Shown here: positions 18,053 to 26,441 of the stretch, one piece after another
How the letters are laid out: each line of letters opens with the position of its first letter
Position numbering within the stretch: position 1 is the first letter of the stretch
Origin: Desulfomonile tiedjei
Lineage (GTDB): Bacteria > Desulfobacterota > Desulfomonilia > Desulfomonilales > Desulfomonilaceae
Assembly: GCA_016212925.1 (NCBI GenBank)
Contig: JACRDF010000010.1
Coordinates: forward strand, 248,001-312,000
Reading direction: 5' to 3'
DNA length: 64,000 bases
The notes under the pieces: model-generated
Told to the model about the DNA's origin: nothing
Database searches by the model: none
Seen by the model: the letters and a program-made list of their open reading frames with translations, nothing else
Program-made: the position numbers and the translations under genes

Positions 18053-18637
18053 TCATGCCCTCAGTACACGATCGAAGACCATTCTCTGGAAAAGAACAAG
18101 CGGTCCGGTGTGGCCTTCCGCCTTCATCCTCAACAGAGCACCCTCCCAGCTATTCAGAATGAAGTCCGCGGTCGCGTCCGCGTCGAGGGACGGGCTGATT
18201 TCCCCGTCGGCTTGCGCTTGCGCCAGGCAGTTCTTAATGGACGCCTTCATTCCGCTGAAGACCCCTCTGAGCTTGGCCTGAAACGCGTCACTAAGCACTC
18301 CCATTTCCTGCGTGAGGTTTCCTATGGGGCACCCGCTTTTCCCTTCATCTTGCTCGTGCCGGATGCGAGTTTCGTCGAAAAATCTCTCAAGTCGCTTCAG
18401 ATGGCGCACTTCAGGAGCTTCCAAGACTGTCCGCCACCTCGATCCCAATGTCTCGGCATAGTAGTCGATCAACGCGAGCCCCAGATCTTCCTTGCTCTTG
18501 AAATAGAAATAGAACGATCCCTTCGGGACCCCGGCGCTTTGAAGGATTTCCTGGATGCCAGTGTTGTTGAACCCTTTCCTGTGAATTAGTTGGGCAGCGT
18601 GTGCGAGTATTTTGTCCTTAGTGCTATCCTTGCCCAT
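18053..18637 (-). CDS. TetR/AcrR-family transcriptional regulator
   Basis: A 194-residue regulator. The N-terminal helix-turn-helix is clear: KILAHAAQLIHRKGFNNTGI, then AGVPKGSFYFYFKSKEDLGL. The C-terminal ligand domain carries the family end FILNSWEGALLRMKAEG. The downstream gene on the same strand is the CMD-family gene; both have an almost identical operator-like site, so TetR probably represses itself and that gene. The inducer is unknown. Confidence 0.9.
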   Translation of the reverse strand: MGKDSTKDKILAHAAQLIHRKGFNNTGIQEILQSAGVPKGSFYFYFKSKEDLGLALIDYYAETLGSRWRTVLEAPEVRHLKRLERFFDETRIRHEQDEGKSGCPIGNLTQEMGVLSDAFQAKLRGVFSGMKASIKNCLAQAQADGEISPSLDADATADFILNSWEGALLRMKAEGHTGPLVLFQRMVFDRVLRA

Positions 18638-18664
18638 AGTTTATTTGGTCCTCCGATGTCCGGA

Positions 18665-18682
18665 TAGTAGACCAGTCGGCTA
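18665..18682. promoter_or_regulatory. putative TetR operator upstream of tetR
   Basis: TAGTAGACCAGTCGGCTA, 28 bases before the tetR start, matching 15 of 18 positions with the site at 17985-18002. The position fits autorepression. Confidence 0.6.
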
Positions 18683-18864
18683 GACGATGTCAACCTTTTC
18701 TTCCAACCCATTCGAGTCTTTTCGAGAATCCTCCATTACCCACCCATCGGACGAGCCAGCCGTTGGTCCCAAACAGGGAGCGCCGAGACGGCTTATATCA
18801 AGTGTCGAAAATAATGTCCGATTGCGAAAGGCGCCGCTTGGAAATTGGTAGGTGCCGGCCTCCG

Positions 18865-18995
18865 GAAACTATCTCAAAAATCTAAAACGGACGTATTTCC
18901 GGGTAGGGGCGCTTCGAGAAGCGCCATGATTTCGGGCGGTTCACGAACCGCCCCTACCGATGAGGTCGCGAAACCGTCAGTTTTGAGACAGTTTC
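18865..18995. mobile_element. MITE-like element, copy 1 (TSD TCCG)
   Basis: A 131-base element whose right terminus is CAGTTTTGAGACAGTTTC and whose left terminus GAAACTATCTCAAAAATC is nearly its inverse. Inside are two hairpins, GGGGCGCTTCGAGAAGCGCC and GGGCGGTTCACGAACCGCCC. It is flanked by the direct repeat TCCG on both sides (18861-18864 and 18996-18999). Outside the TCCG the host sequence is itself palindromic (GGTGCCGGC / GCCGGCAC), as if it had jumped into a hairpin loop. No transposase is encoded. The rest of the 522-base gap to the next gene shows nothing further. Confidence 0.75.
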
Positions 18996-19204
18996 TCCGT
19001 GCCGGCACATTTTGCCAATATAAATCAATCACGCCCCTGGCGTGACAGGGACCCCGGATCGCGGTCCGGGGCAGGCTCTGGTCCCTACTGGTTTTTTCGG
19101 AGTTCGGGTTGTACGAACGGTAAAGAATTGTGGCAAGTGGTATGACTTGCCAACTCCTGGCCAGGCCTGGCATGTGCGGATAGGATCTTTCAGGCGGCTG
19201 TTGG

Positions 19205-19687
19205 TCACCGTTTGATCGGGACTCGCTCCCCGTCCAACAGGAGAAAGAACTCCTTCTCATCTTCGTCGGTGACTATGTGGCGGGCCAGTTGGTAGTACGC
19301 GGGGCGGGAAAAGCGAGCGTGAAATCCTCCGTTCTTGACTCGGCAGTACGGGATGTTTTGTTCTCCGATCCAGAAGGTTTTGGGGTCGAAAGGTTCTTGC
19401 GTTCCGTCATTCAGTTCCAGCAGAAGTCGATCATGGTCGTCTTCGATCATGCGTTTCACTACGAATGGAGCGTCTTCCACTTCGACTGAGCAGATCTCTT
19501 GTCCCATTCGTACCAGATATCCGCCGTCAGGCGACTTTTCCAGGGCCTGATTGAACAGGCGGTATATTTCGGGGTGGACGATCTCCGCGCCGTTCTGAAA
19601 CCATCTCCCTTCCTTATCTATGAAAAGTTTCAGGTACGGAGATGCGTCGAACACCTCTGTCGCATTATTGTTCGGATTTTCTTCCAT
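19205..19687 (-). CDS. DUF1285-like protein
   Basis: A 160-residue soluble protein resembling the DUF1285 family: FIDKEGRWFQNGAEIVHPEI near the start, GQEICSVEVEDAPFVVKRM in the middle, then PYCRVKNGGFHARFSRPAYY. The family is conserved in proteobacteria but has no established function. There is no signal peptide or membrane segment. It stands alone, with repeats on both sides. Confidence 0.65.
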   Translation of the reverse strand: MEENPNNNATEVFDASPYLKLFIDKEGRWFQNGAEIVHPEIYRLFNQALEKSPDGGYLVRMGQEICSVEVEDAPFVVKRMIEDDHDRLLLELNDGTQEPFDPKTFWIGEQNIPYCRVKNGGFHARFSRPAYYQLARHIVTDEDEKEFFLLLDGERVPIKR

Positions 19688-20027
19688 CGACCTTCCATTT
19701 CAACAGAATCGGTATCCTGACTGGAGAACAAGGCTGCATCGACTCGGAATTGAGGCGCCGAGGGCACGGCACGCCGTGCCCCTACAGTCTCATGAAGCGG
19801 CTCTTAGCACAAGTGCAGCCCGGTACCAGTTGTGGAAGAGCGGACTGAAGGAATACACCTTCCACGAAATAAGAAATACGAAGAGACTGCCTGACATGCC
19901 CAGACAAAAATGGTTTGGGCGAAGCCTCTGAACCAAAAGATGACATGATAGAAAGTTTTTTGAAGGGAGGTCAGGGGGGAAACTTTTGTTCACAAAAGTT
20001 TCCCCCCTGATGCTTCTTCTCCCCTCT
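19688..20027. other. intergenic space with foldbacks
   Basis: No gene is supported here. A short palindrome GGGCACGGCACGCCGTGCCC lies at 19762-19781 followed by CTAC, the same unit as at 41410-41431. A long perfect hairpin lies at 19971-20010. Confidence 0.5.
19971..20010. terminator. perfect 18 bp-arm hairpin downstream of slt
   Basis: TCAGGGGGGAAACTTTTG and its exact inverse are separated by a TTCA loop, 17 bases after the lytic transglycosylase stop on the minus strand. It probably terminates that transcript. It belongs to a hairpin type also seen at 13104 and 30442. Confidence 0.65.
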
Positions 20028-22169
20028 TCACCATAAGCCGGCCAGGTCTTTTTGCCGGTGGAGCAGGCTATAGGCCGAGTACCCGGCCAGGACCTTTTTC
20101 ACATATATTCTGGTCTCCAGGTAGGGGATGTTTTCGATGAACTCGTCTTGCTTCATCTTACCGTTGCGCCGAATCCAGTCCCGCACCTTCCTTATGTCCG
20201 CGTTGTAAGACGCCACAGCCGGGATGATCTTCCCTTTGAATGCTTCGAGGTTCTTGGCCAGGATGCGAATCCCGTGACCAAGATTCGCCTTGGGCTCGAG
20301 TATTTCCGCAATGGCCGTTGCAGGGATCTTGCCGCCCTTGCGTGGAACTCCAGCAGCCGCAGGCGTAACCTGCATGAGCCCTATGGCGCCGGCCGGCGAC
20401 ACCACTGACGCGTCATAACGGCTTTCCTGCCTTATGATCGCCCAGACCAGATGGGGATCTACGGCGTGTTTCTGCGCGGTGCGGGTGGCCTCATTGAAAT
20501 GCACCCGCGGAAATGCCATTTCGATGAATTCCTTGGGCGCGTTTGGAGGCGGGTTTTCCATGAACGGCCCGAAGGCCACGGCGAGAATTTCCTGTGCGGT
20601 CCGGTACCGTTCCGCACCGTAAGCGGCTTTTGCCATGAGAAAAGCCACGGCCGGAGTGGATTTCGTGGATTTGGGCAGAGCGGCGAGGTTCAGCAGAGCG
20701 AACTCATAGAGTTTGTGTTCCATCAACTTGACGGCCGTAGAGACCAACTCGCTGGAACTCTCGGCAGGCGAAAGGTCGGTATTGGGGAAGGGCGACGAGG
20801 CCTTCTTATCGTTCAGTGGAATATTCTGACGCTTGAGCAAACGCGCTGCTTCAATTCCATAGTAATCGAGCGGACAGGCCGCGGCGATCTCCTTGAGTAG
20901 GGCCTGTGCTTCACTCGATCGTCCGGAAAGCTCCAGAGCGCGAGCTTGCCAGTACTTCGAGGCAGGTTCGATCTTGCCTCCGGGAGAAACAGTCCGGGCT
21001 TCGCGGAAAGCCTCCGCAGCCTCTTTGTATTGTTTGTTCCAATACTTGATCCACGCGGCCTTCCACTTGACGTCGGTCTTCGCTGAGGCTTCAAGACTCA
21101 TTTTAGTCAAACGATTGAAATGAGACTCGGCCTGAGCGTACTTTCCCTTTTCCATGTAATATGCGCCCAGGTTGAAGAGCGTTTTTCGCTTTTGCTTATC
21201 CGAGCCCTTTTCCATGATTTTTGCAGAACAAAACTCAAAGTCCTTTTCACGGTCGAGCCGCCAGTACAAGAGGCTGAGAATGTGCAGGGCCTCCATTCGC
21301 TGCTTGTCGGGCGGATTGGCTTTGAGCACCTCCTTGAGCAGGTCAATGGCTTTTTGATTCTGGCGGTCCTTGTATCGGCACTGGGCCAATTTGAGCAACA
21401 GCCCTGTGTCTGCCGGTTTGATCTTCAGCACTGCCTGATACGCGTCGGCCGCGAGATCGAACCGTCCCTTGGTAAAGAGCTTTTCGGCTCGTGAGATCTG
21501 TTCCGTTTCGGAAAACTCCAGGCGCTGTATCTTCCCGTGAAACACCATCCAGGACAAGTCGTCCGCGGCCTTCAGGCCTTCGACCGACGCGGGATAGTTG
21601 AGAAACAACGTGCGGTAATGAGCGGTGGCCTTGGAATGATCTCCGATACGGCGTTGGAGCTGAGCGATACGGAGCACCAGGGCCGGCTTTTTCTTGTCCG
21701 AAGCCATGGAAATCATGGATTGCAGCATTTCTACGGCCTCGGGTTTACCTTGGTCGCAGAGAATGTCGGCAAGCTCTTCTCGAATGACTTCTTGGTAAAT
21801 GCCGCCGGAATGACCCTTCAATAATTCCTTGAGAAGCTCCTCGGCCTTCTGAACATTTCGAGCCTTCCGATAACTTCGGGCAAGGAGCAGATACGCGGGC
21901 GGGCCATAAACCTTATCCGGAAAGAGGTGGCGCCATGCCTCTTCCGCTTGATGCATGTCTCCCGCGTCATAATGCTTTTTCCCTTCGGTGAACAGGTAAT
22001 CCTGGACAGGTCCACTGGAAACGGTCAGAGCCGCACAAGGCAAAGGCACGACTGTGAGGACTGAGGCGCAAATAACGGCAAAGCACACGGCCGAGAACCG
22101 GCCCGTCCGATACGCGGCGGGAATTGCGGGTGCTGTCTTGGTAAAGGGAATTCCGCCAGGGGCAATCAT
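20028..22169 (-). CDS. slt: soluble-type lytic murein transglycosylase (Slt) with TPR repeats
   Basis: Cleaves peptidoglycan glycan strands to 1,6-anhydro-muropeptides in the periplasm. The 713 residues start with a hydrophobic export segment (FSAVCFAVICASVLTVVPLP). A long region of TPR-like helical repeats follows (residues about 60-470, for example AEEAWRHLFPDKVYGPPAYL and DTGLLLKLAQCRYKDRQNQK). The C-terminal SLT domain has the catalytic Glu in IIRQESRYDASVVSPAGAIG near residue 581 and ends with the ENIPYLETRIYVKKVL motif. It is divergent from the regulator gene at 22340. Confidence 0.92.
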   Translation of the reverse strand: MIAPGGIPFTKTAPAIPAAYRTGRFSAVCFAVICASVLTVVPLPCAALTVSSGPVQDYLFTEGKKHYDAGDMHQAEEAWRHLFPDKVYGPPAYLLLARSYRKARNVQKAEELLKELLKGHSGGIYQEVIREELADILCDQGKPEAVEMLQSMISMASDKKKPALVLRIAQLQRRIGDHSKATAHYRTLFLNYPASVEGLKAADDLSWMVFHGKIQRLEFSETEQISRAEKLFTKGRFDLAADAYQAVLKIKPADTGLLLKLAQCRYKDRQNQKAIDLLKEVLKANPPDKQRMEALHILSLLYWRLDREKDFEFCSAKIMEKGSDKQKRKTLFNLGAYYMEKGKYAQAESHFNRLTKMSLEASAKTDVKWKAAWIKYWNKQYKEAAEAFREARTVSPGGKIEPASKYWQARALELSGRSSEAQALLKEIAAACPLDYYGIEAARLLKRQNIPLNDKKASSPFPNTDLSPAESSSELVSTAVKLMEHKLYEFALLNLAALPKSTKSTPAVAFLMAKAAYGAERYRTAQEILAVAFGPFMENPPPNAPKEFIEMAFPRVHFNEATRTAQKHAVDPHLVWAIIRQESRYDASVVSPAGAIGLMQVTPAAAGVPRKGGKIPATAIAEILEPKANLGHGIRILAKNLEAFKGKIIPAVASYNADIRKVRDWIRRNGKMKQDEFIENIPYLETRIYVKKVLAGYSAYSLLHRQKDLAGLW

Positions 22170-22339
22170 CGTGTTATTCTAATGCCTAATTAGTGAGGGG
22201 TCAAGTAATTCATAATAAAATTAGATAATTCTGCCGGGCAGTTGAACGGTTTCGCCTCCGCTGGACAGTGCTTGTAGTTGTGGCTACATTTTGGTAAGAT
22301 TCGCGGATTGTGCCGACCTATCTGTCAGTCGAGGAAATA

Positions 22340-23902
22340 ATGGAAACGCGTGTGGGAAAACAAAAGGTCAAGAGCGAAGTCCCCGAACTGTTGCTCCTCT
22401 TTGAAATTAGCCGGATTCTGGATCGCAGTCTGGACCTGCGTGATGTGGTGGGCCCGGTCCTCGAATCAATTGCCAAACACATGGGCATGATGCGGGGTAC
22501 CCTTACTCTTGTGAATCGCGACAGTGGAGAAATATTCATAGAAGCGGCTCACGGCCTGTCGGAAAGCCAGAAAGAGCGAGGCCGATACAGACCCGGCGAA
22601 GGCGTGACAGGGAAGGTTGTCAAGACCGGCCGACCCGTAGTGATCCCCCATATTTCGGATGAGCCCCTGTTTCTGGACCGGACAGGGGCACGAAAAGGAC
22701 TCCAGAAGAAAGACATATCTTTTATCTGCGTTCCCATAAAGCTTGGGAGCGAGGTTACGGGAGCGCTCAGCGCGGATCGGCTCTTTGACGCGGGCGTTTC
22801 CTTGGAAGAAGACGTTCGCCTCCTGTCAGTCATAGCTTCCATGATAGCCCAGGCTGTTCGGCTGCGCCAATCCGCGCAGGAAGAGCGGCACAGGCTGATG
22901 GAGGAAAATCTCAGGCTGAAAGACGCGCTGAAGGAGCGTTTCAAGCCTTCCAACATAGTGGGAAACTCAAAGGGCATGCAGATCGTTTACGACCTGATCG
23001 CACAGGTCTCCAAGAGTGATACCACGGTCTTGATAAGAGGCGAGAGCGGCACGGGCAAAGAGTTGGTCGCGCACGCGATCCACTTCAACAGTTTCAGAGC
23101 TTCCAAACCGTTCATTAAAGTCAATTGCGGCGCGCTGCCGGAAAGCGTGGTGGAAAGCGAGCTGTTCGGGCATGAGAAGGGCGCGTTCACCGGGGCCATC
23201 GCCACCCGTAAGGGGCGGTTCGAACTGGCCCACGGCGGCACCATATTCCTGGACGAGATCGGTGACCTGTCCCCCACAACGCAGATCAAGTTCCTCAGGG
23301 TCCTGCAGGAAAAAGAGTTCGAACGCGTCGGGGGAACTCAGACCATCAAAACCGATGTCCGTGTCATGACCGCCACCAACAGGGACCTGGAAGAGCTGAT
23401 CGAACAAGGCAAGTTCAGACAGGACCTCTATTATAGGCTCAATGTCTTCCCGATTCATATTCCGCCGCTGCGCGAGCGAAAGACCGACATACCCTTACTC
23501 GCGGACCACTTCGTCGAAAAATACAGCAAGGTCAATCACAAGACCATACGGCGCATTTCCACGCCGGCCATAGACATGCTCATGACCTATCATTGGCCGG
23601 GTAATGTCAGGGAACTGGAGAACTGCATGGAGCGCGCGGTTGTATTGAGTTCGGATCACGTCATTCACGGACATCACCTGCCGCCGACGCTTCAAACTGC
23701 TGAAGCCACCGGAACGGTGCCCGAAGGAACTTTGGACGGCACGCTCGGCAATGTGGAGCGCGATTTGATTTTGGACGCGCTGAAGGCCGCCCGAGGCAAC
23801 AAGGCCAAAGCTGCCAGGGCCCTGGGAATCAGCGAGAGAATAATGGGACTGCGGGTAAAGAGGTATGGGATAAACCCTCGACGGTTTCGTACCATTTCGT
23901 AA
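22340..23902 (+). CDS. sigma-54-dependent activator, NifA/NtrC type with GAF domain
   Basis: An enhancer-binding activator of about 520 residues. An N-terminal GAF sensor domain (residues about 15-175) is followed by the AAA+ domain with Walker A GESGTGKE, the sigma-54 contact loop ESELFGHEKGAFTGA and DEIGDLSP. A C-terminal Fis-type helix-turn-helix (AKAARALGISERIMGLRVKR) closes it. The plan and the end of the protein resemble NifA. The cysteine motif that makes some NifA proteins oxygen-sensitive was not seen, so a more general nitrogen activator is possible. The ATG at 22340 has GAGGAAATA before it and is preferred to a GTG at 22310. It heads the nitrogen block, where three sigma-54 promoters follow. 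Confidence 0.88.
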   Translation: METRVGKQKVKSEVPELLLLFEISRILDRSLDLRDVVGPVLESIAKHMGMMRGTLTLVNRDSGEIFIEAAHGLSESQKERGRYRPGEGVTGKVVKTGRPVVIPHISDEPLFLDRTGARKGLQKKDISFICVPIKLGSEVTGALSADRLFDAGVSLEEDVRLLSVIASMIAQAVRLRQSAQEERHRLMEENLRLKDALKERFKPSNIVGNSKGMQIVYDLIAQVSKSDTTVLIRGESGTGKELVAHAIHFNSFRASKPFIKVNCGALPESVVESELFGHEKGAFTGAIATRKGRFELAHGGTIFLDEIGDLSPTTQIKFLRVLQEKEFERVGGTQTIKTDVRVMTATNRDLEELIEQGKFRQDLYYRLNVFPIHIPPLRERKTDIPLLADHFVEKYSKVNHKTIRRISTPAIDMLMTYHWPGNVRELENCMERAVVLSSDHVIHGHHLPPTLQTAEATGTVPEGTLDGTLGNVERDLILDALKAARGNKAKAARALGISERIMGLRVKRYGINPRRFRTIS

Positions 23903-24031
23903 CACTTCCGCTCATTACGTACGTATATGTACGTTTGTCCCCTTTGATGTTACAATTGTGTCGGCCTACCTCGCCAAAAATGTAACACAAATCCAGCATC
24001 TTACCGTTCAAGCAACCAATCCGCGGGCTTT

Positions 24032-24047
24032 TGGCATCCCAATTGCT
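24032..24047 (+). promoter_or_regulatory. sigma-54 promoter upstream of amtB1
   Basis: TGGCATCCCAATTGCT fits the -24/-12 consensus TGGCACGNNNNTTGCW, with correct GG-to-GC spacing. It is 170 bases before amtB1. Upstream, between 23903 and 24000, are several GTAAC/TGTTACA-like stretches and an inverted ACGTAC/GTACGT, possible activator sites. The 315-base gap holds no gene. Confidence 0.75.
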
Positions 24048-24217
24048 CCTTATGACGAAAAACTTGAGTCGCCGGTAAACCCCGTTATCCCAAGTCGTCT
24101 TCCAACCGAAAATTTCAGGGAGATCTTCATTCCACGAAACGGTTTCTCCCCGGAATTTCTGACAGCCGACTGACGTCCGGCGCCTAAGGTGAGCATTTTC
24201 TCGGAGGAGTTCTAAAA

Positions 24218-25456
24218 ATGAATGCTGCGGACAACGCGTGGGTTTTGGCGGCCTCGGCTCTGGTGCTTTTGATGACACCGGGGCTGGCCATGTTCTATGG
24301 CGGAATGACACGGGCAAAGAACGTTCTTTCCACAATGATGCACAGCTTCTTTCTTATGGGCTTGGCATCAATCATCTGGCTTTTCTACGGGTTCAGCCTG
24401 GCCTTTGCGCCGGATGCCCTGGGCGGTTTTCTGGGTGGTGCGGACTACTTCGGCTTGAACGGCATCGGCGGGGCGCTCTTCCCTGACCTGCTGGACTCTT
24501 CGAAGACCATGACCATACCCGGTACCACCTTCATGATCTTCCAGTGCATGTTCGCGGTGATCACACCCGCGCTCATATCCGGGGCGTTTGCTGAAAGGAT
24601 GAAGTTCAGTTCCTTCATAGTCTTCATGGTCCTGTGGATAACCTTTGTGTACTGTCCGATCGCGCACTGGGTGTGGGGTCCGGGTGGCTGGATCGCCGGT
24701 ATGGGAGCGCTGGATTTCGCGGGCGGAACTGTTGTCCACATCAACGCTGGTGTGGCGGCCCTGGCGTGTTGTCTAGTCATCGGCAAGCGCAAGGGTTACG
24801 GAACCGCGCCCATGATGCCGCACAACCTCACTCTTACACTTCTCGGCGCGGGTTTGCTCTGGTTCGGCTGGTTCGGCTTCAATGCAGGCAGCGCGCTTAA
24901 AGCAGATGAGGGCGCGTCCATGGCGTTTGTGGTCACCCACATGGCCACGGCAGCCGCGGCCATGTCCTGGGTTTTCGCCGAATGGATTATTAAAGGAAAA
25001 CCGACAACCCTTGGCGTGGCATCCGGCGCGGTCGCAGGTCTCGTAGCCATAACCCCGGCTTCCGGTTTCGTTGGGCCGATATCTTCGGTGATCATCGGCG
25101 CGGTTGCGGGTGTTGTCTGTTATCTCGCAGTATTGGCCAAGGCATCGCTAGGGTACGATGATTCACTCGACGTTGTCGGCGTCCACGGCGTAGGCGGGGC
25201 ATGGGGCGCAATCGCTACCGGGTTATTCGCTTCCAAGGCAATCAATTCCGCGGGCGCGGACGGGCTCTTTTTCGGAAACGCGGGCCAGTTGTGGATCCAA
25301 ATAGTGGCCGTGGCCGTGACGATCGTCTACTCGTTGGTGGTCAGTCTCATCATCCTTTACGTAATCAAGGCCATCATGGGTGTGAGAGTCACTGAAGAGG
25401 ATGAAGTCGTCGGCGTGGATACGTCGGTTCACGGTGAGGCCGGCTACAACATCTAA
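24218..25456 (+). CDS. amtB: ammonium transporter AmtB (copy 1)
   Basis: An 11-helix Amt-family channel, 412 residues. It begins directly with the first helix and lacks a signal peptide. The twin-histidine pore residues are in GGTVVHINAG and VVGVHGVGGAWG. The family signature DFAGGTVVHINAGVAALAC is complete. GGAGGAG precedes the ATG. A PII gene follows 91 bases later, the usual amtB-glnK pair; GlnK plugs the channel when nitrogen is sufficient. A sigma-54 promoter lies upstream. Confidence 0.95.
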   Translation: MNAADNAWVLAASALVLLMTPGLAMFYGGMTRAKNVLSTMMHSFFLMGLASIIWLFYGFSLAFAPDALGGFLGGADYFGLNGIGGALFPDLLDSSKTMTIPGTTFMIFQCMFAVITPALISGAFAERMKFSSFIVFMVLWITFVYCPIAHWVWGPGGWIAGMGALDFAGGTVVHINAGVAALACCLVIGKRKGYGTAPMMPHNLTLTLLGAGLLWFGWFGFNAGSALKADEGASMAFVVTHMATAAAAMSWVFAEWIIKGKPTTLGVASGAVAGLVAITPASGFVGPISSVIIGAVAGVVCYLAVLAKASLGYDDSLDVVGVHGVGGAWGAIATGLFASKAINSAGADGLFFGNAGQLWIQIVAVAVTIVYSLVVSLIILYVIKAIMGVRVTEEDEVVGVDTSVHGEAGYNI

Positions 25457-25478
25457 GCATAAGCGGCTCCATTTTTGA

Positions 25479-25886
<408 letters not shown>

Positions 25887-26195
25887 TTTTGGTTCAGCGC
25901 GCTGTCACGGCCGGGGTGAGCCTGTAAGTCTGTACCTCGTGGTCTATGCTCCCGGAGCGCCCGGATGGTCAGCTTGCGCGCACATCGGCCGGATTCCCGC
26001 GAGGCAGTTGTCACGGTTGACATGAGGAGGTAAGGCGCGGTGAGGACCAACACGTACGGCCGTGTAATTTTGGATCATGAAAACCTACACGCGAGTAGCT
26101 TTTCTAACGGAACCTAAACAATTCGGCATTGGGTGCGCGGCTTTTTACAGTGTCCTTTTCGGGGGTTACCTTTGACCACTTTCCCCGATACGTTA

Positions 26196-26211
26196 TGGAA
26201 CGGTTGTTGCT
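26196..26211 (+). promoter_or_regulatory. sigma-54 promoter upstream of porin gene
   Basis: TGGAACGGTTGTTGCT matches the -24/-12 consensus with one difference (A for C after TGG). It lies 231 bases before the porin start, so the transcript has a long leader that contains a strong hairpin. Confidence 0.65.
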
Positions 26212-26251
26212 TAAAGAATAAACACAACCGTTCTTCAGCAACGACAACAGA

Positions 26252-26282
26252 CGAGGCAGCCGGCCAAAGGCCGGGGGCCTCG
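26252..26282 (+). other. GC-rich hairpin in the porin leader
   Basis: CGAGGC-AG-CCGGCC-AAA-GGCCGG-GG-GCCTCG followed by TTTACCCC. It would be transcribed about 30 bases after the start from the sigma-54 promoter at 26196. It may be an attenuator, an mRNA-stabilising structure, or the terminator of glnK read-through. No run of U follows, so a plain rho-independent terminator is doubtful. Confidence 0.5.
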
Positions 26283-26441
26283 TTTACCCCGCGGCAGGAT
26301 AGGCGCGAAGCCTGGACACGAGGCTTGAACCGCCGCGTGATCCGATCGAACTTGTCTTAGCGGGGTGGACCGTGGTTGCGGTCATGAGAGGATATTTCTT
26401 CAGTTTTTAATGTACTTTTTTTGTTTGGGAGGAGAGGGATT

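Noticed and set aside
24632-24640. Single TGTGGATAA (DnaA box complement)
   Set aside because: Isolated and inside the amtB1 coding sequence, with no neighbouring boxes; expected by chance.
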